Of a stretch of DNA of 64,000 bases, positions 1-9,219 are shown in pieces. Made by a program: the position numbers and the translations under genes. The stretch covers positions 1 through 64,000 of the forward strand of contig NZ_QEKH01000030.1 in NCBI RefSeq assembly GCF_003096415.1, in the 5' to 3' direction. Numbering within the stretch: the first letter of the stretch is position 1; every line of letters starts with the position of its first letter. This stretch comes from Victivallis vadensis (lineage in GTDB: Bacteria > Verrucomicrobiota > Lentisphaeria > Victivallales > Victivallaceae). The notes below the pieces were generated by a model, which was given only the letters and a program-made list of their open reading frames with translations, searched no databases and had not been told where the DNA came from.

Positions 1-103
1 TCGACTACTGTAAGACTTCCGTCTTATCAAAGTCATTTTCAGGTTTACATCGCACTATTCAATTTTCAATCAACTCTCAACCAGCATACAGCGCCGGTTT
101 CAT
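1..103 (-). other. Probable 5' leader of a leftward transcript leaving the window
   Basis: This stretch lies downstream of the leftward promoters at 104-497 and has no supported gene. On the minus strand it carries a stem-loop with 6-bp arms TAAGAC/GTCTTA at 11-26. A GAAAATTGAATAG stretch resembles sequence seen in stable-RNA leaders, but no mature RNA begins within the window. The identity of the downstream gene is inference only. Confidence 0.35.
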
Positions 104-497
104 AATATATCACGCTTTCAGCAACTTGTCAAGCCGAAGTTTTAAGATTTTTAAAACTTTATTTCAGCCACCGTTCCGCCACCATCAGCCGCTACGCTCC
201 GTAACTCGTTGCGCAACAGATCCTTAATGTAGCACGGTTTCCAAAACTTGCAAGCCCGATTCTGAAAAATATTCCAAAATCTCAGCCGAAGCAATATCCA
301 ATTTTTTTTCATCAGCAGCGCTCCCTCTAGCAAGAGGCGCAACAGGGTTTTATAATATCATCAATTCCAGGTTTTGCAAATCAAAAGCAAAACTTTTTTC
401 AAAATTATTCGCAGAGCCTGAACGCTGAATATTTAAACAACCGTCACGATTAACGCGCAACAGAATTATAAAATATCACCGTTTCCGGCAATGTCAA
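104..497 (-). promoter_or_regulatory. Four tandem diverged leftward sigma70-type promoters
   Basis: Four copies of a related unit are spaced about 115-125 bp apart. On the minus strand they read TTGACA-17-TATATT (132 to 104), TTGCAA-16-TACATT (253 to 226), TTGCAA-16-TATTAT (379 to 352) and TTGACA-16-TATTTT (497 to 470). The three upstream copies are followed by CTGTTGCGC just past the -10. Copies 2 and 3 have lost the A of the -35 TTGACA. Tandem promoters of this kind are common upstream of rRNA and other heavily transcribed operons, so the gene to the left is expected to be strongly expressed. Confidence 0.6.
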
Positions 498-885
498 GCT
501 CAAACAACGCTTTTTTGCAGGTTTCTTATCGGAAACCGGAAAGTTTACACCGATGGCGACAGGAAGAGCAGGTTCGGTCCGCCTGAAAATACTGACGCCG
601 GGGAGACTGAAAAGCGGAGATGAATCTCCGCACTCCAAGGGGGTTACGCGATCCCATATCAATGATATAGTCTGTCGCGGCTGCACGCCGTCACTGCCGG
701 ATCACGAACGCCAACAGGCCGGGGCGGGATGACGCGCATAGGCTCATCATATTCCATTATCAATACCCACGCCGCCGGCAACGGCGCATCGGACATCTGC
801 ATCGCGATGGCCACCGCCCGCATCGACCGGCTCGTCGAATACTGTCTGGCCCATTCGCCGGATTCACCGGAGCCGTGAGGTTCCG
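498..885. other. Intergenic region with one hairpin
   Basis: No recognised gene lies between the promoter array and the purine permease. A perfect stem CGGAGA-TGAA-TCTCCG sits at 615-630. A doubtful small reading frame at 729-878 is listed separately. The rest shows nothing I can name. Confidence 0.5.
729..878 (+). CDS. Doubtful small ORF, 49 aa
   Basis: An ATG preceded by a G-rich stretch (GGGGCGGG) opens a 49-codon frame ending eight bases before the stop codon of the convergent permease. It shows no domain, signal peptide or membrane segment and matches no family I recognise. It could be a remnant of a longer gene or chance. Confidence 0.2.
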   Translation: MTRIGSSYSIINTHAAGNGASDICIAMATARIDRLVEYCLAHSPDSPEP

Positions 886-2247
886 TCACCGGGCCGCCAT
901 TCCCAGATACAGCAGCAGCAGGGCTGCCGTGAGGTAACTGAACCACCCCAGTTCCCTCCCCTTCCCCGCCAGCAGCTTGATGACCGGATAAACGCCGAGG
1001 CCGACTGCAATGCCGCCGATGATACTCGAACTCAACGGGATTCCGGCGATAACCAGAAATGCGGGAATCGCCTCGCTGTAGTCCTGCCAGTCGATGTCGG
1101 TGACATTGCGCATCATCATCGCGCCGACCGCCACCAGCGCCGACGAGGTGATCGGCGCATATCCGGCCACCGAACTGATCACCGGGAAAAAGATCAGCGC
1201 CAGCAGAAAACAGATCCCGACCACCACGGCGGTCAGCCCGGTCCGCCCGCCGGCCTCCACGCCGACCGTGCTTTCCACATAGGAGGTGACGGTGCTGTGC
1301 CCGCCCGCGGCTCCGACGATCGTCGCAATCGAATCGGCGGCGAACACCCGTTCCGCCCGTGGCAGCTCTCCGTTCCGGATCAGCCCGGCGTTGGTGCTGA
1401 CGCCGATCACGGTTCCCATCGTATCGAAAATATCCATGAACATGCAGATCACCACCAGCGGAATCAATTCGGCGGCATGGCGGAAGACCGCCGCCATATC
1501 CGCTTTCGCGACGACCGGCATCGGGTTCGCCGGCAGGCCGCAGATGCCGGTAAATTCGATCCTGCCCCAGGCCAGCGCAATCAGCGCCCCCGCCCCCATC
1601 CCGATCAGGATGCCGCCCGGAATGCGCCGGATCAGCAGCACCGCAATCACGACCAGCCCCGCCCCGAAGATGATCACGGCGGGATCGGTCAGCGCCGTGC
1701 CCAGCATCAACTGCCCCTCCTCAATCCGGATGATATGGCCGTTTTTCAGTCCCAGTGTGGCAATGAACAGCCCGAGACCGGCGGCGATCGCATTTTTCAT
1801 CGAAGGACTGATCGAATTCAACAGTGACTTGCGCAAATTCGTAAAGGAAACCGCCAGAAACAACACGCCGGAAAGCAGCACAACGCCGAGGGCGGCATGC
1901 CATACCTCGGGAGTTCCGATCGCCATCCCGGTCGCGGCCGCACAGCCGCACAGCACATTGAATACGAAAAAGAAGTTCGATCCCATGCCCGGCGCCAGCC
2001 CGATCGGGTAATTCGCAACCACTCCCATCAGGATCGAGCCGAAAGCCGACATGATACAGGTCGTCGTCAGCAGCGCCCCGAACGGCATTCCGGTCGGATG
2101 CCCACCCATCACACCGGAAAGCAGCGCGGGCTGCACGCAGATGATATAGGCCATCGCGGCGAACGTGGAGAGGCCGGCGATCACTTCGGTCCGCACGCTG
2201 CTCCCGGCGGCGGAAATCCTGAAAAAGGCATCCAATCGGTCGTTCAT
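886..2247 (-). CDS. NCS2-family purine permease (AzgA/PbuG-like)
   Basis: This 453-residue inner-membrane protein probably imports adenine, guanine or hypoxanthine by proton symport for purine salvage. Hydrophobic segments run through nearly the whole length. Near the start it has STFAAMAYII, followed by the LAPGMGSNFFF segment, which corresponds to the NAxxGxNAFF-type substrate site of the AzgA branch of NCS2. The central MFMDIFDTMGTVIGV segment is the other conserved AzgA-type block. The length fits the family (430-480). It is transcribed leftward alone, and the next gene on the same strand ends 57 bp upstream. Which purine it prefers cannot be read from the sequence. Confidence 0.9.
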   Translation of the reverse strand: MNDRLDAFFRISAAGSSVRTEVIAGLSTFAAMAYIICVQPALLSGVMGGHPTGMPFGALLTTTCIMSAFGSILMGVVANYPIGLAPGMGSNFFFVFNVLCGCAAATGMAIGTPEVWHAALGVVLLSGVLFLAVSFTNLRKSLLNSISPSMKNAIAAGLGLFIATLGLKNGHIIRIEEGQLMLGTALTDPAVIIFGAGLVVIAVLLIRRIPGGILIGMGAGALIALAWGRIEFTGICGLPANPMPVVAKADMAAVFRHAAELIPLVVICMFMDIFDTMGTVIGVSTNAGLIRNGELPRAERVFAADSIATIVGAAGGHSTVTSYVESTVGVEAGGRTGLTAVVVGICFLLALIFFPVISSVAGYAPITSSALVAVGAMMMRNVTDIDWQDYSEAIPAFLVIAGIPLSSSIIGGIAVGLGVYPVIKLLAGKGRELGWFSYLTAALLLLYLGMAAR

Positions 2248-2303
2248 TCTGTCTGATCCGTCTTATATTAAAAAGTGTAAAGGTATTTCCGTTGTCTGTC
2301 CTG

Positions 2304-2726
2304 TTATTCGTCGGCGGAAGGAGGCGCGGAACGGGCGCGCTTCAGCTCGGAACGGCGGGATTTTTCGGCAAGGCGGCGACGGACGCTGCCGGCGGTCGGG
2401 CGGGTCGGGCGCCGTTTTCTGCGCACAACCAGCGCTCCTGAAATAAGCTCCGCCAGCTTACGCCCGGCTTCACGCCGGTTCTGACTCTGGCTGCGCGATT
2501 CATGGCAGACCACCACCAGCTCCCCGGCGGCGTTCAACCGTGAACCCAACCGTTCAAGCAACCGCGCCTTGATTTCAGGCGGCAGCGAAACCGAATCCGC
2601 GAGGCGGAAAGTCAGCCGCGCCGAAGTCGCCACCTTGTTCACATTCTGCCCTCCCGGACCGGGCGACTGCACAAACTGCCACTCCAGCTCGAAATCCGGA
2701 ATAAAAATTCTGCCGTCGATCAGCAT
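2304..2726 (-). CDS. arfB: Peptidyl-tRNA hydrolase ArfB-like, class I release-factor domain
   Basis: The 140-residue protein carries the release-factor catalytic core as SPGPGGQNVNKV; the GGQ loop hydrolyses peptidyl-tRNA in the ribosomal peptidyl-transferase centre. It lacks the stop-codon recognition domains of RF1/RF2 and has a basic C-terminal tail rich in Arg and Lys, as in ArfB/YaeJ, which enters the mRNA tunnel of stalled ribosomes. The ATG at 2726 is chosen over the one at 2756 because it overlaps the stop of the upstream gene (ATGCTGA) and keeps the usual short N-terminus. The family and rescue role are known; function here is inferred. Confidence 0.85.
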   Translation of the reverse strand: MLIDGRIFIPDFELEWQFVQSPGPGGQNVNKVATSARLTFRLADSVSLPPEIKARLLERLGSRLNAAGELVVVCHESRSQSQNRREAGRKLAELISGALVVRRKRRPTRPTAGSVRRRLAEKSRRSELKRARSAPPSADE

Positions 2727-3484
2727 CGCACATAGTTCCTGAAGCAAGCCAGCCATTCGGCGTGGATTTCGGCGGGCGTCCGCATCGGCTCACCGGCGGT
2801 CTCCCCGTCGGCCGCCGGAATCCGGTAGGTATTCGCAATGAACAGATCGCACCACAGGAAGGCTTCGGCGTTCAGGGTCATCATCGCCTCGCCGAAGCTC
2901 TTCCAGTCGCGGACCTTGTTCAGGAACTTCAGGCACATCGCGTCCCGCTTCGCTCCGCCGACCCGGATCGAATCGTCCGCCGGATCGTAGACCAGCGTAT
3001 AGCGGTCGCGCTTGCGCAGCTCCGAATCCGGATTGAACAGGCCGGGATCGTCCACGTAGCCGCCTTCAAAGATCAGTTCGAGTTTGTGGCCGATTCCGGC
3101 TCCGGCGGTACGCAGCAGTTCCGCAAGCTCGCCGCGCATCATCGCCGGATAAAAGCCCTGCCAGCCCCAGTTCTCCTCCATCAGCAGCCGCCGGCCCTTT
3201 TTGCTGGGATAAACCTTTTTCAGCATCGGATCCAGCCCCTTGGTGACTCCGAAACCGCATTGCAGCGTATCACGCTTCTTCTCATCCCAGGTAAAAAAAT
3301 ATTTGCCGAAACGGAAGAACGGCAGTTCCAGCGACGGCACGATCCACCAGTCGGTCAACGCAGGCGCATAATGGTTGAAGGGGCGGCGCACCAGCCGCTC
3401 CCCTTCCCGGAGTTCCAGTTCAGGCTCCACCCCTTCGCAGAGCCGCCGCGGCGAACGCGCCAGCGTACAGGCCAATTCCATCAT
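2720..3484 (-). CDS. Uncharacterised protein, 254 aa, coupled to arfB
   Basis: I do not recognise this protein. The start at 3484 (MMELAC) is chosen because GGAAAGGATCGG lies just upstream; the longer frame to 3547 has no ribosome site. It is soluble, without signal peptide or membrane segments, rich in aromatic residues and charged pairs (for example WDEKKRD and ENWGWQGFYP). Its stop codon overlaps the arfB start by 7 nt, so the two are probably translationally coupled. That suggests, but does not show, a link to translation or ribosome rescue. Confidence 0.7.
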   Translation of the reverse strand: MMELACTLARSPRRLCEGVEPELELREGERLVRRPFNHYAPALTDWWIVPSLELPFFRFGKYFFTWDEKKRDTLQCGFGVTKGLDPMLKKVYPSKKGRRLLMEENWGWQGFYPAMMRGELAELLRTAGAGIGHKLELIFEGGYVDDPGLFNPDSELRKRDRYTLVYDPADDSIRVGGAKRDAMCLKFLNKVRDWKSFGEAMMTLNAEAFLWCDLFIANTYRIPAADGETAGEPMRTPAEIHAEWLACFRNYVRC

Positions 3485-3569
3485 TCCGATCCTTTCCCAT
3501 AGAAATTCCCACCTGCTTACTATACTCCGGTCCCAGGCGATATGCAATCCGCAAAATGGCCGTCAATAA

Positions 3570-3661
3570 CTGATAATCAGTACTGTTTATTCAAACAAAT
3601 TAGCTATTTTACGCTTTTTATTGCCATTTTTAGTTGACAATATATGAAACGGAGTTAAATT
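3570..3661 (+). promoter_or_regulatory. Promoter and upstream palindrome of the decarboxylase-secretin cluster
   Basis: TTGACA at 3634-3639 and TAAATT at 3656-3661 are 16 bp apart and form the best promoter candidate in the gap 3485-3877. A perfect palindrome ACTGAT-A-ATCAGT at 3569-3581 lies about 50 bp upstream of the -35 and could bind an activator. About 210 nt of untranslated leader follow, with a strong ribosome site (GGAGGAGTAATT) before the ATG at 3878. Nothing else recognisable lies in the leader. Confidence 0.5.
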
Positions 3662-3877
3662 TAATAATGTATAGAGGAAGAAATTGCAATATCCCTGCAT
3701 GCGGTTGAACCTGGAGAATTCGATCGCGGGCGGATCGGCGGCCATTGACCAAGGAATGTGATGGGCGGCGCCGCAGCATTGCAGGATTTTTCATAGGAGG
3801 CCGCCGACACATACGCCGGGGCCGCAAAAAACAGCGCGCCCGTTTCTGCGCGCAATTGAAATTACGGAGGAGTAATT

Positions 3878-6193
3878 ATGAAGATGTCCAAAAGTGCCTG
3901 GCCTGTGATGATCGTATCGCAGGAGCTGAATCTCGGAAACGACAACGGCGTTCGGCTGCGCGAGATCGCCGCCGAACTCGAACACGTTCAGGAGTGCAAG
4001 GTGATCCCGTCCTTCACTTATGAAGATGCGTGGGAGCTGTTCCTGTCGCGCGCCGACCTCGGCGCGGTGGTTGTGGACTGGGACCTGCCGTTCGACGACG
4101 GCGAGGAGCACATGACCCCCGATGAATTCGTCCACAAAATGCGCGAACGGAACAAGAAAATCCCGATCCTGCTGATGACCGACCGGCTCGAAACCGAGAA
4201 CATCCCCACCGGCGCCCTCGGAGAGATCAACGGATGCCTGTGGAAGAACGCCGACACCGCCGAATTCATCGCCGGACGCATCGAAATCCACCTTGTCGAA
4301 TACATCAAAAGCGTTTTCCCGGTCTTTTTCGGCGAACTGGTCAAATATGCCGAGGAGTACAAATACGCCTGGCACACTCCCGGCCACCTCGGCGGACAGG
4401 GCTTCCTGCGCAGTCCGGCGGGCGTCGCGATGTACAAATTTTTCGGAGAAAACACTTTCCGCGCCGACCTCTCCATTTCCGTGCCGGAGCTCGGTTCGCT
4501 GCTCGACCATGAGGGCGTGGTCGGCGACGCCGAGAGGAATTCGGCGCGGGTTTTCGGCGCCGACCAGACCTATTACGTGCTGAACGGCACTTCCACGGTG
4601 AACCAGATCGTGTGGCGCAGCCAGCTGGTCCGCGACGACATCGCCTTCGTCGACCGCAACTGCCATAAATCGCTGAACTATGCGATGGTAATCACCGAGG
4701 CGCTGCCGGTCTACATGGTTCCGCGGCGCAACCGGCGCGGCATCATCGGTCCGGTGCGGCTCTCCGAATTCAGCCCCGAATCGATCCATGCGAAAATTCA
4801 GGCGAGCAAGCTGATCCCCGACGCACTCAAGACCCATACGGTCAAAATGTCCGCCCTGACCAACTCCACCTACGACGGCGTCTGCTACAACGTGATCAAC
4901 ATCAAAAGCCAGCTCGAGAAATCAGTGGAAAACCTCCACTTCGACGAAGCGTGGTACGCCTACGCCCGGTTCAACCCGATGTACAAAAACCACTACGGCA
5001 TGGCCGACGGCCCGGTGAAGCCGGACGATCCGCCGATCTTCTGTTCGCAGTCCACCCACAAGCTGCTGACCGCGTTCAGTCAGGCGTCGATGCTGCATAT
5101 CAAGGACGGCGGCACCGTGAAAATCAATCCGGACGAATTCAACGAATCCTACATGATGCACGGCTCCACCTCTCCTCAGTACAATATGATCGCCTCCCTC
5201 GACGTCGCGACCCAGATGATGGACGATCAGGGCGAACTCCTGATGCACGACATCATCCGTGAAGCGGTCCAGCTCCGCAAAAAGGTGGCGGAACTCAACC
5301 GCGAATTCAAGGACAAGGGCAGCTGGTTCTTCGACATGTGGCAGCCGCGCATGGTCGAAATCGACGGCAGGAAAGTGCCGTTCGCGGACGCCGACATCGA
5401 CTACCTCGCCTCCCATCAGGAGCCGTGGGTGATGAGCGCCGACAACAACTGGCACGGCTTCGACGACATCGAACCGGACTACGTGATGCTCGACCCGATC
5501 AAGCTGACCATCACCACGCCGGGCATCGACGACGCGGGCGTGATGGCGGACTGGGGCATCCCGGCCTCGATCCTGACCAACTACCTGATCGACCACAATA
5601 TCGTGTGCGAAAAGACCGACTACTACTCCTTCCTGATGCTGAACTCCCTCGGCACCACCCGGGCGAAGCAGGGCACGCTGCTGGCGGAACTGCTGAAATT
5701 CAAGGAGGCGTTCGACGCCAACCTGCCGCTGGCGCAGGTGCTGCCCGAACTGGTGAAGAGCCATCCGGAGCGTTATGCCGGAACCGGCATCAAGGATCAC
5801 TGCGTCGAAATGCACCGCTGGATCAAAGAGCATCAGCTGCTGGACAAGATGCAGGACGCCTTTGAAGTGATTCCGGATCAGGCGCTGAAGCCCGCCGACG
5901 CCTACCACGAAGTCGTGCGCCGCAATGTCGAATACGTGCGGCTCGACAAAATGGGCGGCCGGATTCCGGCGGTGATGATGGTGCCGTATCCGCCGGGCAT
6001 TCCGATCATCATGGGCGGCGAAATCCTGAACGACCGCGCCAGACCGATCCACGACTATCTGCTGGCCCGCCAGGCGTTCGAGAACCATTTCCCGGGCTAC
6101 GAAGGCGACATTCACGGCGTCGAACGCGAGGTCGTGAACGGTAAAACCTGCTTCAAGACCCTCTGCGTGAAGCAGAACCTGATCGAGAAGTAA
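3878..6193 (+). CDS. Orn/Lys/Arg decarboxylase, large inducible type
   Basis: The 771-residue PLP enzyme has the full architecture of biodegradative basic-amino-acid decarboxylases: a response-regulator-like wing domain (about 10-140), the PLP-binding fold I core (about 150-590) and a C-terminal domain (about 610-750). The Schiff-base lysine is in STHKLLTAFSQAS, near residue 395. DRNCHKSLN and LHFDEAWYAYARFNPMY are further conserved blocks. These enzymes consume a cytoplasmic proton per decarboxylation and export the amine through an antiporter. The active-site region differs from the AdiA paralogue at 13161 (QSTHK against THSTHK), so lysine, ornithine or arginine remain possible. The GadC-like gene follows after 63 bp. 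Substrate is not assigned. Confidence 0.92.
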   Translation: MKMSKSAWPVMIVSQELNLGNDNGVRLREIAAELEHVQECKVIPSFTYEDAWELFLSRADLGAVVVDWDLPFDDGEEHMTPDEFVHKMRERNKKIPILLMTDRLETENIPTGALGEINGCLWKNADTAEFIAGRIEIHLVEYIKSVFPVFFGELVKYAEEYKYAWHTPGHLGGQGFLRSPAGVAMYKFFGENTFRADLSISVPELGSLLDHEGVVGDAERNSARVFGADQTYYVLNGTSTVNQIVWRSQLVRDDIAFVDRNCHKSLNYAMVITEALPVYMVPRRNRRGIIGPVRLSEFSPESIHAKIQASKLIPDALKTHTVKMSALTNSTYDGVCYNVINIKSQLEKSVENLHFDEAWYAYARFNPMYKNHYGMADGPVKPDDPPIFCSQSTHKLLTAFSQASMLHIKDGGTVKINPDEFNESYMMHGSTSPQYNMIASLDVATQMMDDQGELLMHDIIREAVQLRKKVAELNREFKDKGSWFFDMWQPRMVEIDGRKVPFADADIDYLASHQEPWVMSADNNWHGFDDIEPDYVMLDPIKLTITTPGIDDAGVMADWGIPASILTNYLIDHNIVCEKTDYYSFLMLNSLGTTRAKQGTLLAELLKFKEAFDANLPLAQVLPELVKSHPERYAGTGIKDHCVEMHRWIKEHQLLDKMQDAFEVIPDQALKPADAYHEVVRRNVEYVRLDKMGGRIPAVMMVPYPPGIPIIMGGEILNDRARPIHDYLLARQAFENHFPGYEGDIHGVEREVVNGKTCFKTLCVKQNLIEK

Positions 6194-6205
6194 TATCCGG
6201 CCCAT

Positions 6206-6225
6206 GCCGCCCCCGCGGGGGCGGC
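6206..6225 (+). repeat. Intercistronic GC-rich hairpin
   Basis: A perfect 20-bp palindrome built of GCCGCCCCCG and its complement lies between the decarboxylase and the antiporter. No U-tract follows, so it is more likely an mRNA-stability or processing hairpin than a terminator. Confidence 0.55.
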
Positions 6226-6256
6226 GCCGGCTCCAATCCAAACCATGAGGTGCAAT

Positions 6257-7702
6257 ATGTCGGAATCAACCAAATCACAAGCTCCGGCCAGACGGGCCGC
6301 CGGCCTGAGCGTCTTCACCATGACGATGCTGACCGTGGCCGCCGTGCTGTCGCTGCGCAATCTGCCGTCCCAGGCGGAATACGGTTACAGCATCATCTTT
6401 TACATCACTGCCGCCGCGATCTGCTTCTTCGTGCCGTCGGCTCTGGTATCGGCCGAACTCGCTTCGGCCTACCCCGAAGACGGCGGCGTCTACCTGTGGG
6501 TGAAACAGGCGTTCGGCCCCCGCTGGGGCTTCGTCGCGATTTTCATGCAGTGGGTGGAAAACCTGCCGTGGTTCCCGGCGGTGCTGACCTTCGTCGCGTC
6601 GTCGATCGCGTATGTGTTCAACCCGGCGCTGGCGACCAACCGCTGGTTCGTCTTCGGCACGATCATCGTGACGCTGTGGTTCGCCACCTGGATCAACTTC
6701 AAGGGCATGAAACTGTCGAGCTTCCTGAGCAGCTCGGGGGCGCTGCTCGGCACCGTGATCCCCGGAATCCTGATCATCCTGATGGTGGTCGGCTACCTTG
6801 TCGCCGGCAAACCCGCGCAGATCAGCTTCAGCTGGGGATCGCTGGTGCCGGACCTCGGCAACCTGAACCAGCTGATGCTGCTCTCCGGCATGATGGTCGC
6901 CCTCTCCGGCATGGAGATGTCGGCGGTGCACGTGACCGAAATGGCCAATCCGGGGCGCCAGTTCCCGAAAGCGATCTTCTCGGCCTGCTTCCTGGTGATC
7001 CTGCTGAGCGTATTCGGCGCTCTGGCGATCGCGCTGGTAATCCCGCCGAACGACATCAGCCTCGCGGCCGGAGCGGATCAGGCGTTCGCGAAAATCTTTG
7101 AAATCTTCCATATCTCGTGGATGACCCCCATCATGTGCTTTTTGCTCGCCTACGGCGCGCTGACCATGGTGATCACATGGGTGCTCGGCCCCTCCAAGGG
7201 TGTGCTCGAAGTGGCCAAAGAAGGGTATCTGCCGCAGTACTGGCAGAAGCGCAACGCGCAGGGCATGCCGACCCGCATCCTGATCCTGCAGGCGTCGCTG
7301 TCGAGCGTGCTGGCGACCACGGTGCTGTTCATGCCGACCATTTCGGGAGCATTCTGGGTGATGTCGGCGCTGACCGCCCAGCTCTACATGGTCATGTATC
7401 TGCTGATGTTCGCGGCGGCGATCCGGCTGCGCTACACCCAGCCGGACAAGGTGCGCCCGTACCGGATTCCCGGCGGCAGGCCCGGCATCTGGATCGTCTC
7501 CGGCATCGCGTTCCTGACGGCGCTGCTGGCGATCGTGGTCGGCTTCATCCCGACCGGCGGAGTCCGCAGCGACGGCGACCTCGCGGATGTGGGATATGTG
7601 CTCTTTTTGTTCTTCGGCATGGTGGTGTTCGTCGGAATGCCGCTGGTTTTCTACCACATCTACGAACAGAAGAAGAAAAAGATGGAAACGGCGGCGAAGT
7701 AA
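6257..7702 (+). CDS. APC-superfamily amino acid antiporter, GadC-like
   Basis: The 481-residue protein has about 12 membrane segments and family blocks matching glutamate:GABA-type antiporters: PEDGGVYLWV, GPRWGF and the VTEMANPGRQFPKA motif after the sixth helix, all close to GadC. It probably exchanges an amino acid for its decarboxylated amine across the inner membrane as partner of the decarboxylase just upstream. The start at 6257 is chosen because GAGGTG lies 4 nt before it; the ATG at 6245 overlaps that ribosome site. The long C-terminal plug seen in E. coli GadC is not obvious here. Substrate pair unknown. Confidence 0.88.
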   Translation: MSESTKSQAPARRAAGLSVFTMTMLTVAAVLSLRNLPSQAEYGYSIIFYITAAAICFFVPSALVSAELASAYPEDGGVYLWVKQAFGPRWGFVAIFMQWVENLPWFPAVLTFVASSIAYVFNPALATNRWFVFGTIIVTLWFATWINFKGMKLSSFLSSSGALLGTVIPGILIILMVVGYLVAGKPAQISFSWGSLVPDLGNLNQLMLLSGMMVALSGMEMSAVHVTEMANPGRQFPKAIFSACFLVILLSVFGALAIALVIPPNDISLAAGADQAFAKIFEIFHISWMTPIMCFLLAYGALTMVITWVLGPSKGVLEVAKEGYLPQYWQKRNAQGMPTRILILQASLSSVLATTVLFMPTISGAFWVMSALTAQLYMVMYLLMFAAAIRLRYTQPDKVRPYRIPGGRPGIWIVSGIAFLTALLAIVVGFIPTGGVRSDGDLADVGYVLFLFFGMVVFVGMPLVFYHIYEQKKKKMETAAK

Positions 7703-7711
7703 TCGCCCCGG

Positions 7712-7731
7712 CCGGGTCCCGGGGGGCCCGG
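7712..7731 (+). repeat. Intercistronic GC-rich hairpin
   Basis: Arms CCGGGTCCC and GGGGCCCGG (one G-U pair) lie between the antiporter and the first secretin. No U-tract follows. Confidence 0.45.
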
Positions 7732-7769
7732 TTTCCAACCGTCAATTCATGATTGCAAGGGAAAAAATT

Positions 7770-9206
7770 ATGAAATTCAGAACAATGCTTTGTTCGACAG
7801 GCGCGCTGCTGCTGGCGGCCGTCGCGCTGCACGGCGACGAGCCGGGCACCCGGAAGCTGCGTTTCGTACAGGACGACGCGCAGGATTACATGGTCTCGAA
7901 GATTTACCATTTGAAGTACGTGCAGTCCAACGACGTGACGCCGTTCCTGCTCGGCATCGTCAAGCGCTACAACATGAATTCGAGCGTGAACAACATCGAA
8001 TACGGCGCGGACAACACCCAGCTTCTGACCGTGACCTGTCCGGTCAAGATGATGCCTTATGTCGATGAATTCATCAGCAAGATCGACCGCAACATCACCA
8101 TCGACGGCAAGGTTCCGGGCGACATCATCAAGGGAACCGGCATCACCCGGGCGGTCTACCGGCCGAAGTACCGCTCCGGCCAGAACATGCTCAATGTGCT
8201 GGTCAACTCGATCATCGGCGAAGGCCCCTACGGGTCAGTGTACGCATGGGACCAGAACTCCAACCAGATCTACTGGAAGGACAACAGCTCGAACACCCAG
8301 TACGTCTATCAGTTCCTGAGCTGGATCGACCGTCCCGCACCGCAGATCACTTTCAACTTCACGCTGTATGAAGTCCGCGAAAGCACGCTGCGGGACATCG
8401 GCATCGAATACCTGGCCTGGAAGAACGGCCCCGGGTTGAACATCTTTTCAGTCGGCTGGGATGCATTCGGCCTCACTTCGGGCGGAACCGCCGCGATGCA
8501 GGCGATGTCCGGCCCGCTGGGCGGTTTCCTGTTCGCGCCGCAGTTCGACGCGAGCTTCATCCGGCTGCTGCAGCAGAGCGGCAAGGCGGAAATCAAAAAC
8601 TCCGCGAGCATCACCGTCAGCAACTCCGACACGCAGAGCAGCGAACTCTACTTCAATCCGCAGTTCGAGAATATCACCAAGAGCGACAACGACAAAACCA
8701 GCGTCGGCGTCGGCACGCTCGGCCTGACTCCCGGACTCAACCAGCTTTATTTGAAAATCATCCAGCCGATCGTGAATCTGCATTACGGCCTGCCGCAGGA
8801 CGGATATCCCGCAGCCGAGGAGTTTTCGATGAACGTCTACAAGCCGGGGGCCTACGCCAAATACCCGGGAACCGTCTTTTTCGGTTACGACGTCCAGGCC
8901 GCCAACGTGGTCGAACGCAACAACGTCGGCGCCGAGCTGGTCGAAACCAGCCAGATCGTCGGCAACACCCTGATCCAGCTCAACCACGAGACGATCCTCG
9001 CGGAGTGGAACCGGGATCAGGAGGTCGAACAGACCATCGGCGTACCGTTCCTGATGGATATTCCGATCCTGAAATACCTGTTCAGCACCACGACCACCAG
9101 CACCGAAAAGACCCGTTTCTACCTCTCGGTGACCGCCGAAATGCTCAACACCGCGGTTCCGGCTCCGAAAAACGGCGTGGTCGGCGATTTCATCAAATTG
9201 AAGTAG
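7770..9206 (+). CDS. Secretin-like outer-membrane protein, copy 1
   Basis: The 478-residue protein starts with a signal peptide (about 1-21). Two N-type ring domains follow: the first around KIYHLKYVQSNDVTPF, the second around GITRAVYRPKYRSGQNM. The C-terminal secretin domain contains the hallmark VPFLMDIPILKYLFSTTT near the end. Secretins form multimeric gated channels in the outer membrane of secretion, pilus and phage-export systems. The protein is small for a type II or pilus secretin and has no obvious S-domain. It is translated 13 bp upstream of a second secretin and sits between two amino-acid antiporter genes, with no secretion ATPase or pilin in the cluster. The ATG at 7770 follows AAGGG. 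Function inferred only. Confidence 0.82.
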   Translation: MKFRTMLCSTGALLLAAVALHGDEPGTRKLRFVQDDAQDYMVSKIYHLKYVQSNDVTPFLLGIVKRYNMNSSVNNIEYGADNTQLLTVTCPVKMMPYVDEFISKIDRNITIDGKVPGDIIKGTGITRAVYRPKYRSGQNMLNVLVNSIIGEGPYGSVYAWDQNSNQIYWKDNSSNTQYVYQFLSWIDRPAPQITFNFTLYEVRESTLRDIGIEYLAWKNGPGLNIFSVGWDAFGLTSGGTAAMQAMSGPLGGFLFAPQFDASFIRLLQQSGKAEIKNSASITVSNSDTQSSELYFNPQFENITKSDNDKTSVGVGTLGLTPGLNQLYLKIIQPIVNLHYGLPQDGYPAAEEFSMNVYKPGAYAKYPGTVFFGYDVQAANVVERNNVGAELVETSQIVGNTLIQLNHETILAEWNRDQEVEQTIGVPFLMDIPILKYLFSTTTTSTEKTRFYLSVTAEMLNTAVPAPKNGVVGDFIKLK

Positions 9207-9219
9207 GGAGAGCATCATC

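Noticed and set aside
1-340. Short minus-strand frame across the promoter array
   Set aside because: It reads through two of the four promoter units, has no ribosome site and has a composition of chance translation.
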